A stretch of DNA of 64,000 nt from Amoebidium appalachense (Eukaryota; Ichthyosporea). The stretch covers positions 9,920,001-9,984,000 of the forward strand of contig CAVNZM010000002.1 of NCBI GenBank assembly GCA_963693365.1, in the 5' to 3' direction. The position numbers and the translations under genes are program-made. Within the stretch, counting starts at the first letter, position 1, and every line of letters begins with the position of its first letter. Below, piece by piece: positions 33,774 through 64,000 of the stretch. The notes below the pieces were generated by a model. It did not search any database and was not told the origin of the DNA. It worked only from the letters and a program-made list of their open reading frames with translations.

Positions 33774-35816
33774 TTTTGATGTGTTGTGTGCGTTCGAATT
33801 CGTCCCTGCGTCTTGTGTCAGCCCGGCCCCCTCACGAGGGAGGATGAGAGGGAGAGAAAAAAACTAGTCTAAGAATAACATCTGAGATGAAAACAAGGTG
33901 GGCAAAACGACTTTTTATTATACAATATAGCTATTTGTCCAGTCCCTTTTTTCCACCAGCTGGCCAGGCCGTTGTGTGCAATTGAAATGACGGTGAGAAT
34001 TCGACGGTTTGGCAACCTCAGCGCAGTCACGTTTTTTGCTTTTTGTTTGTTTTTGTTTTCTTTTTCCAACTTTTTCCTGTTGCAGTCGTGTATTTTGATT
34101 GGCTACTGGTCAGTGGTTCAAAATGTCATCTACAAACTGTATTAGTACGTATCTATGAAGGAGCTTCTGTGTAGTAGGAGGAGTGGGTGGCGCAGTAAGC
34201 AAGAGTAAGTGCATTCAACTATGATATTCAAGTTCTTTGCTTACACCATAGGTATTATACTAAATTATTCTTGCTGCTTCATGGCTTGCCCGATTATTAC
34301 ACATATGCACAGCGGCGGCTCGCCAGAGGAACCCCAAAACTCTCTAGTGTGGGGGCATGTGTGTAACTAATTTTTCTCCTCCATATCTAATAGTTCTAAT
34401 TCCAGACTCAGTTTAACAAACTTAAGTTAAGAGACTTAAAAAATATGATAAAAATTTTTAATACTATAGAGCTATTTTATTGTTCTGGTTCTCGTGAGTC
34501 ATCTTCCATTTCTATAGTCATATAGTGTAAACGCTATCAAAATTTCCAGTCGAGAGGTCCCAGAGCAATAAGTTGTGGGGGATCTCTAGTGGTGCGTATT
34601 TCCCCAATCCAAACGAGTATCAGTCATGTGTGTCTGTTACCGGCTGCCAGCCGATGGTAAAGGCGTAAAGGCTGTCATTGTGACTTACAACAAAAACTAG
34701 TGGCCTAACATATGAGCAGCGTCACCCATGTACTGCTATTTAGTAGGCGTATTAGGTCAAAAATCCGGTTCAATATTGTGCATGATACAGCAGGAAACTA
34801 ATATTTATGGATAGTATGGAATGGACACCATTGGCAGACAAGTCTTGCCAGCTCAGCGCCGGCTGCGCCGTCAGACTCAGAGCCGGCAACGAGTGTCTCA
34901 AAAAGGGAATAAAAATTCTTATGTAATTGGTCACATAAATTGTGCGGTGCGCGATCCTGGGGATTCCCAGCAACACAGCGTTTCTGCAGCAGTTGAGTCA
35001 CCTGAGACCGGCTGTTAAAGTTTTGCTGAGGAATTAGAACGCCGGCATCAGTGATTTAGCGAAGTTCAGTAACAGGAAAACGTGGGGATACAAGTTTAGC
35101 ACGACGATAGCAACTTTTTTTGGTTACAAAGGGTGCTGTATGGGTGGTGCTATTGTAGTGAAAATCTGCGCTACATGTTTTTACGGACTTGCCTGTGTTT
35201 AATGCCCCGGTCTTGTTGCAGTTGACTTTACTCTTTAGGTACTCAGGGGGTTGACGAATAGCGATAGTGCTTATCCCTCCTCCTATTTTGTGCCTGTTGC
35301 ATTGTACAACAGGAAAACATCAGGAAAACACTCCAGGCTGACTCACGGTAACACAATCTGGCAGTACCCCCTTTTCCTTAATAACTGGCTCTTGGGCATC
35401 GTTCTTCTGTGTTGCTTTCTTGGATTGTCGAGGGCTTCTTTTCTATTCCGAACCCCATTCACCTTTTCGTTTGATAATAATGTGTTTTTTGTAATTACAA
35501 CATCATTTGTTTTAATGAACCCCCGTGCATTGCACCACACCATACTTCGTTTATCACCTTTTCGGTTGTGAAGAAAGGGGAGTTTTTATTGTTAGCTCTA
35601 ACGTCATACGAGTTATTTACCTGGTGTGCTGCACCCACACCATAATTCGTCGTTAGAAAGTATGTTGGTTTTTGAGAGGAAGAGCCGCGGCACATTTGCC
35701 ATCATGGTCTAGCCCAAAGTATTTCTACATGTGGTGTAGAAATAGTATTAAGACATGTTCATTCGACGCGATTTTTCTTGCATTCTCTAGCTGACACCAA
35801 GGTGCCTGCAGGGAGA
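33774..35816. promoter_or_regulatory. Divergent upstream region of CHAD-PPase and PKC1
   Basis: Two kb of non-repetitive DNA between divergent genes. GATTGGCT at 34096 is a CCAAT box pointing to the pyrophosphatase gene. A polypyrimidine tract ending CTCTAG at 35790 is a good 3' splice site and suggests a 5' non-coding or short coding exon for PKC1 upstream. A minus-strand open segment at 34800-35001, preceded by CTCAG, has ordinary composition but no recognisable domain. Confidence 0.5.
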
Positions 35817-53445
<17,629 letters not shown>

Positions 53446-53804
53446 AACCTTATAGAATGCCATGGAATTGTGGCACGTGATCACGTGTTGTGCTTGTGGT
53501 GAGCATGGGAATATTCGTGAGAGGTGTGCTGGGGAGGGGGGGAGGGGGGAGGGGGGGGTCACCTGAAGGGGAACAGGAAGGGGGCAGGGTTGGGGGGGGG
53601 GAGGGAGGGAGGAGGGGGGGGGGGGGGGAGGGGGGGGGGGAGGGGGGGGGGAAGGAGGGGTTGTAATACTTGGCAATGACGTTGTTGGTATAAAACCAGG
53701 GAACATTAACGGCGTTCTTGGAGGTATTCTGATAGTTGAGGTGTACGTGCGGAAGAGCTGGCAAAGTTACACACATGCACAGTGTCTTGCACACACCCAC
53801 ACAT

Positions 53805-53881
<77 letters not shown>

Positions 53882-54686
53882 AAGCGTAAGCAACATGGAC
53901 GCGTCCACACGTGTGACACAAATACACTCGTGCACACACCCACACACTTGCTCTCTGTGTCTCCCTCTCCTTCAACATCCACACAGCCACACATACGGCA
54001 GCATGTGGGGGCATCTGGTATGCCTGCAAACCGTAATTCTACGCATCATAGAATGACTCCTTGGCATAGACACATAAACAAAAAACCCTGTGTTTTGAGA
54101 TTTCGGATTCCTGGAGTCTAGAGACGCAGGTTGCTCTTCCTCTTTTTAGCCTATTTAAATTTAAATGCATAATGACATTGCCAGAAGAAAAAAAAGGAAA
54201 GGAAACACGGTTGACTGAGAATGGTTACCTATTAACAAGTTTTACGCCATGGATTACTATGTATAACTTCAGCGTTGTGTTGCTTTTAAAGATTCGTCTT
54301 GCACCTCACAGCAACGGGTGTCGATATTATAGATATATTATCAGATAGTTTGTACAGGCATAATCCTAGTTTTTTTTATGGCCACTGTGTCAGTTGATAC
54401 GTGACATGTGTTCAAAAGAAAGGAGAAATGTGATGTACCGACCGAGAATCTCGCAATAAATTTAAGCAGTGCCCCCCCCCCCCCCCCTCCGCCCCACTCT
54501 CCCCGCCCTCCAACCCAACCCATTTATAAAAAAAAAAACAGTGACACACACATGTTTACACACAGTGACCACCACGACCATTAATGACTTGGCATCACCA
54601 CAACTTCCACCAACAGCACCACCATGATACCCACGCATGCACACACACACACACGGCACACACACACACAAACACACACACACACG

Positions 54687-54718
<32 letters not shown>

Positions 54719-55857
54719 CACACACGATAACAAATGAGGAAAATTAACACTGGCTATGCTACACTGCCTATGCTAACACTGCCTTTGCTAACACTGCACA
54801 CTCACTCTGGATTTGACTGCTCGTTTCTGCCCTCTGAGCACGCTGCTCAAGTTAACGTTTTATACGCCTTTTTTATGTGCATGTGAGCATGCAAACGTGC
54901 TACGTGCATTACAACCCCCCCCCCCCCCCCTCCCCCCTTCTCCCCCCCCCCCCCCCCCCCCCCCCCTCCCCCGTCAAGATTTCTCTTCCCCACTTCACAC
55001 GCACGCACGCACTGCACCTACCAAGCCCGACCATGACCACCACAAAATAAGAATAGAAAAAAAAGAAGCATGTAAATACATAACAGCAAGATCACACCAA
55101 GAGCACTCGAGATGGATCAATGGTTGGGCTGTTCGAATGAGTGTCGTTAAAGGATCATTGAGCTATGAAAGGGGCTTATTTTCTATTTTATTCCCACCTT
55201 TTTTTTTCAGTTTTACTATTCCGACTCTTTTTTTCAATTTAGTAATTTTTGCGTTATTCTGGCTTTTTATTTTTTTGATTAATGATTTTCCCATTCCCCT
55301 TGAACCGGCGGCGTACTAATAGTATTAGCACGTGAATTGAGATTTTTCCCTCCACAAAATTTTTGATATTAGCCTGGTGGAACCCCCCCACCCCCCCCTC
55401 ATCAAATAAAAAAAGGAGAGGGGGGGGGGGGGGGGGGGGGGGGATATAAGACATGAGGCCATGGTCCCCGAAAATTAAGATAAATAGACCATAGCCCAAG
55501 TACCCATGATCTTATTTTCAGTCAGCTCCTGTACTTGTTTAAAACTATCAGTTATTTTCTGAAAAACAGGCTAAATACGCCCGAAAATGCATACGTCACT
55601 CCCGGCGGACCCTTTACGTAACACGTTAAGCCAAGCATGTGTATCCTTTGCTTTTTATTGGCTGACAGCATCTCACGGAGACCTGCAACAGTCAGAGCTA
55701 TGTTTTACAAGTGTTTCTCGAAACTTCTGGAACCAAATGGATCCGTCAAATGCACCGGTCATTCATATAAATCACCAATTTGATATCATATCTACGTATC
55801 AACAACTCCAATGAATGAGGCGAATAGGTGTATGGCATGCAAACCTGTGTCATTGCC

Positions 55858-55938
<81 letters not shown>

Positions 55939-55960
55939 ACTATGTGTGTGTGTGTGTGTG

Positions 55961-56002
<42 letters not shown>

Positions 56003-56208
56003 CTGTATGCGTTTGTGTGGCCCCACAAATCCAGGTGACACACTGGGTGCATGTGCATGTGTGTACGGGCAGGCACGCAAAGTTTGTGTGTTGCATGTTT
56101 TGTGCATGTGCATCTCTCTCTCTCTTTTCTTCTATTTCTTTCTTTTTTTCTTTTCTTTTCTTTTTTTTTTTGAAAAAACAGCAGTTAACTCAAGACAAGA
56201 TAATGCAG
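53446..56208. other. Convergent intergenic region PKC1 / ferredoxin
   Basis: G-rich DNA at 53534-53655 and (CA)n at 53806-53879 follow the PKC1 stop. AATAAA at 54455 is a possible PKC1 poly(A) signal about 1 kb downstream. C runs lie at 54470-54488 and 54914-54966, a G run at 55420-55443, and (GT)n with short breaks at 55860-56000. 55040-55400 is AT-rich ordinary sequence. No gene is supported. Confidence 0.6.
55860..56002. repeat. (GT)n microsatellite
   Basis: Array interrupted at 55938 and 55961, about 200 bp beyond the ferredoxin stop. Confidence 0.95.
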
Positions 56209-61005
<4,797 letters not shown>

Positions 61006-61825
61006 TTTTTTCCTTCGTGTCTGTAATCCTATTTTTCGTGGGTACGTCAAATGTCAGCTGCTCCCTCTTGGCAGGAAGAACAGTGTGGAAACGTTCAGCA
61101 CGAAGCAAGCTACCCAAGCAATCTCTATGTTGGCTCAAACCTTAGTAACAACGAAACGTCAAACTCAGTCTTTGGTAGAAGATTATCTCCTCTCCACTCT
61201 TTCTCCGCTTTCACAGTGAAATAACTTTAGAACGCTACGCTTCAACTAACAAATGCTCTACCCCTCTATAAACGTGTCTTCTGCGTTTTTAAGGTTCCTG
61301 TCAAGAAATGAAAAACCCATGTGGCTTTCACGGTGGTGTGGCGCCGGGCCGGCAGCGCACAGACACAAGATCTTTGATGTCATGTCAGCCAATCAAATGC
61401 GTGCACGCCTGATGAAAGGTTGATTAGCCTTATAAGGCTCGTGCGCCCAACTCAGTAGACCTATCCGGAAAACCATTCGAATTCAGCGGGCGTTTTTCTT
61501 GTACATAGGACTAACCGGTAATTACATCATGGTAAAACTCACAAAAATAAGGAAAGGAGGCCTAATGTGGGGGCGAATCTTATAGTCCTATTCTTTTTGA
61601 TTTACATCGTGTACACAGGGCTCAATGCAATACATACGGTGCCACACACGTACATCATGATGTACACTGCAGTGCATGCGGACAGAGCACGTGCACAGTG
61701 TCTGAGAGTGCCGCATGCATCAAGTATTCCGTCTCCTAGTGGTTTGGCCGTATTCCTAAAAAATCTAATCTGACCCTGCCCCTGAGGGTACCGACGAGTC
61801 CGAGTTGACCACTGCAGCCTTCACC
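61006..61825. promoter_or_regulatory. Ferredoxin upstream region with palindromic TATA
   Basis: Unique sequence upstream of the ferredoxin ATG. GCCAATCAA at 61388 lies about 40 bp before AGCCTTATAAGGCT (61426-61439), a perfect 14-bp palindrome enclosing TATAA. Spacing fits a plus-strand promoter, but the palindrome could work in both directions. No coding exon is supported between 61440 and 61825. Confidence 0.5.
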
Positions 61826-62392
61826 ATGGTGCCGGCCAACATCAGCACCATGCGTGACCGTCTTTACACCCTCGGTGTCCAAAACCGAAGGATTCCCGAC
61901 ATGCTCTTCATTGGCCGTCGCTACACAGTGTTCATTGTGTTCATTGTGCGTGCCGGCTACCGTGATACGCTCGTAAGCATCATCCAACGTGCTACCGACG
62001 CCACCTTTCTCGCAGACTTCGATCCTACGGCTCCCTACAACACCACACTTAACCGTGCTGACGCACTGGCAGAGGCCGCTGCCCGGGCCTCTTGGCAACG
62101 CTGGGTGCTTGCAAGAATGACCAACGCCCACGCCTGGGCTGCCAAGGCAGCCACACTTTACCCGGCACACGACAGCCGGGTCAAAACAGCAGCTGAGGTG
62201 CGTGCCTACTGGGAGACTCAGCACGTGCAGGTCTTCAGCAAGCCCTACGACCCCACCGCCGCACCAGCCAACTCCCAGTATTTGAAGCCAAGTCCCAGCA
62301 GGGGTCCATGGGTACGGAGGCCGTGGTGGAGACGAGGGCAAAATGCACCTCTTTGCCAGACTTGGTGCTGGCACGGTGACGACGGGCAATAG
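61826..62392 (+). CDS. Unidentified ORF, transposon-associated
   Basis: An ATG at 61826 opens 188 codons to a TAG-terminated frame with ordinary, non-repetitive composition. The product is Ala/Arg-rich, with a segment reading MLFIGRRYTVF followed by an amphipathic Ala-rich helix region (ADALAEAAARASW). I recognise no domain. It overlaps the C-terminal end of an antisense zinc-knuckle frame and lies just before a gag-like remnant, so it is most likely part of, or interrupted by, a retroelement. It could also be a host exon. The antisense Pro/Val-rich frame over the same DNA looks like a shadow. Confidence 0.35.
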   Translation: MVPANISTMRDRLYTLGVQNRRIPDMLFIGRRYTVFIVFIVRAGYRDTLVSIIQRATDATFLADFDPTAPYNTTLNRADALAEAAARASWQRWVLARMTNAHAWAAKAATLYPAHDSRVKTAAEVRAYWETQHVQVFSKPYDPTAAPANSQYLKPSPSRGPWVRRPWWRRGQNAPLCQTWCWHGDDGQ

Positions 62393-62792
62393 AGCAGCCA
62401 GGTTTGTCACACTGTGTGACATGATGGTTCTCATGACAATAGGCACAGTCGAGGGAGCCAGTGGTCTTGGCACGGGTCTGGTGGTGATGACGGTTACCCC
62501 CTTTACGTGGGGGGTAGGGTGACCGGGAACGGGGACCGGGGGAACGGGACCGGGAGTAATCACGGTCAACTGAGGGGGATCTATCGTTGGGACGACCACG
62601 GGGTTGACGGGAGACGGAGCTGTCACGCCGGGGGATCCGGTGACGGAGGTCGTCCTTGTGGAGGATTTTTAACACACGTGTTTTAACATGACACCTCTGT
62701 GCACCGTGACTCTGCTCCCTTATACCCGTACAAAACAACAGGTTATGCCAGTGGGCCCAGTTTTCGCACGCTCTCGCAACACATTTTCTCAC
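62235..62792 (-). pseudogene. Gag C-terminal fragment with CCHC-like zinc knuckle
   Basis: The minus-strand frame encodes an Arg/Ser-rich stretch (repeated SRSRSP-like dipeptides) followed by CAYCHENHHVTQC, a Cys-x2-Cys-x3-His-x4-Cys variant of the retroelement nucleocapsid knuckle (usual spacing Cys-x2-Cys-x4-His-x4-Cys). Basic RS-rich sequence before a knuckle is typical of LTR-retrotransposon Gag C-termini. No protease, integrase or reverse transcriptase frame follows, and the frame has no convincing ATG. It lies head to head with the plus-strand gag remnant at 62865, so it belongs to a different or inverted copy. Confidence 0.5.
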
Positions 62793-62864
62793 TGCAATCG
62801 AAAATATTCAAATTTGAATACCGATCTGATTCCTCTCCCGCACATCATCTGACTGATTGATCAA

Positions 62865-63640
62865 CATGTCGGAAAAGCCCGCGTACCTCAACCTCACCCC
62901 CTGGAAAGGGGAGGACACCATGGACAAGAAGTCCGGCAAACGTCTCACCTATTATGAGTCAGGAACCCGTCATCTTCCGGTACCTACGTACTACCATCGC
63001 GGCCAAGTTAGTGCCCGTCATCAAGGCCCCCGAGTGGGTCGATCCTTCTGACGAGAACAAGTGGCATGGCTATGACACTGAGGAAGACTACACCGAGGCT
63101 TCCAACTTCCTTGAACAGATTACTCAACTCGTCTCCAATGATGAGCTGTATAACTCTGGTCAAATCCACGATGATGTGTCCCCCGCCCAAGCTTTCCACA
63201 ACCTTCGTAATACTATGACCTATGCGGCTGAACGTGAAGATCGTGCTCGTCAAATCCTCCTCGACTACCATGAGCTTGCAATTGAACTCAAGGACTTCAA
63301 GACCGTCACGGAGTACCTCACCATGGCACGCCGTCTGTGCACTACCCTGCACATCCTCGATGAGCCCATCCCAAGACCATCATGATGGCCCGATAACTTC
63401 TTCATCCACCTCAAGAAGAACCGTTACGGTAAGCTGGTTTGTTCCGACATCCAGGCCATGATTGCCGACTACTTCCGTCGTCACATCAGCTACGACACCT
63501 ACAACCGTCTCATCAGTGACATCCGAGCTGCAGAGATCCGTGAAGGTCTCATCGACTCTGGGTCCGGGTCTTCCTGTCCTCCGTCCGAACAGCACGTGCC
63601 CTGCAAAGCCGTGTTGTTCACGACACATGAAAGATTTCAA
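62865..63640 (+). pseudogene. LTR-retrotransposon Gag-like remnant
   Basis: From ATG 62865 the frame encodes a Met-Ser-Glu start, shifts by one nucleotide near 62955, then runs through a helical region rich in acidic residues (EASNFLEQITQLV, LKDFKTVTEYLTMARRLCTT). It meets an in-frame TGA at 63383 and continues to about 63600 with a further helical segment (IADYFRRHISYDTYNRL). The pattern of a mid-protein x-x-L-x-x-L-x-x-L-G/D-E-P-I turn followed by an F-x-x-L-K-K-N-R-Y segment resembles the UBN2/Copia Gag fold. The two lesions mark it as decayed. No knuckle or pol frame is present downstream before the window ends. Confidence 0.45.
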
Positions 63641-64000
63641 ACAACAATTTTTATTGTGCTCTCAGTTCTTTTTTTGTACTTGCTACTTGTCATCTTATCT
63701 CAATTAAAGGGGAAGAACCAATCGGTTCTATCAGATGATAGAAAAACACATTCCGACAGAGCATACGCATTCCAACTTCCGACCTATTACTAAAGCTTAG
63801 AAACTCTTACTTAAATAATTTAAGTAATTATACATCTTGTCACTATTAATACACATATATATTTATAATCGTCTCTATAAAGAAACTCATTTAAATACAT
63901 ATATTTCCTAATAGTCGACACTCTCAAAGTGAAGACACCTTACGATAAACCGAATCCCATACATCTCTATTGTCTCCAATCATAACACATATATTAATAG
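63641..64000. other. AT-rich tail after gag remnant
   Basis: No gene seen. It includes short repeats of TTAATACACATATATATTTA-like sequence and a TTAAATAATTTAA near-palindrome around 63812. It could be transposon flank or LTR, but no LTR ends were identified. Confidence 0.4.

Noticed and set aside
55587-55814. 75-codon plus-strand ORF downstream of ferredoxin
   Set aside because: Ordinary composition but no recognisable family and no supporting signals; chance length for this AT content.
61736-62626. 296-codon minus-strand Pro/Val-rich frame
   Set aside because: It overlaps the better-supported plus ORF and the zinc-knuckle frame in other phases, and its composition follows GC-biased shadow coding.

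Overview
This is nuclear DNA of a eukaryote with a small number of genes broken by long, low-complexity introns. The sequence is saturated with (CA)n/(TG)n, (GA)n/(CT)n and GGGA microsatellites, plus G or C homopolymers of 15-45 nt. As a result most long open frames are poly-Thr/His, Cys/Val, Gly or Pro artefacts and are not genes. Conserved protein segments lie in short exons with GT..AG borders and matching phases, and from these I rebuilt four intact-looking genes and one broken one. The gene set (an Integrator subunit, and a Pkc1-type kinase with HR1, C2, C1 and kinase domains) suggests an opisthokont outside true fungi, for example a unicellular holozoan such as an ichthyosporean. That placement is an inference.

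Layout. (1) 644-21571, minus strand: INTS7, the scaffold-like alpha-helical subunit 7 of Integrator; 20 exons found, C-terminal exon(s) off the left edge. (2) 21572-23964: microsatellites, then unique promoter-like DNA. (3) 23965-25395, plus: amino-acid/auxin-permease-type transporter with four reading-frame lesions, probably a pseudogene. (4) 25396-29742: intergenic, mostly simple repeats. (5) 29743-33773, minus: two-exon gene for a 709-residue protein with an apparent signal peptide, a CHAD-like helical domain and a complete family II (DHH/DHHA2) inorganic pyrophosphatase. (6) 33774-35816: shared upstream region of two divergent genes. (7) 35817-53445, plus: Pkc1-type protein kinase, 18 coding exons, 901 residues. 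(8) 53446-56208: convergent intergenic region. (9) 56209-61005, minus: mitochondrial adrenodoxin-type [2Fe-2S] ferredoxin, 4 exons, 160 residues. (10) 61006-64000: promoter-like DNA, then retrotransposon gag remnants in opposing orientations.

The most unusual observations are the secretory CHAD-pyrophosphatase fusion, which points to polyphosphate/pyrophosphate handling in an organelle or outside the cell, and a dispersed repeat family ending in poly(C). I found ten copies of that repeat, all inside introns and all in the sense orientation of their host gene (three in INTS7, five in PKC1, two in ferredoxin). Other points are C(n)A(n) compound homopolymers of fixed polarity, splice sites built from microsatellites, and an intron carrying decayed copies of the start of the next exon.

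The genes do not form a shared pathway: RNA processing (INTS7), phosphate metabolism (CHAD-PPase), Rho/lipid signalling (PKC1) and Fe-S/electron transfer (ferredoxin). All exon joins come from reading splice consensus, phase and protein family conservation; none was checked with transcripts or searches.
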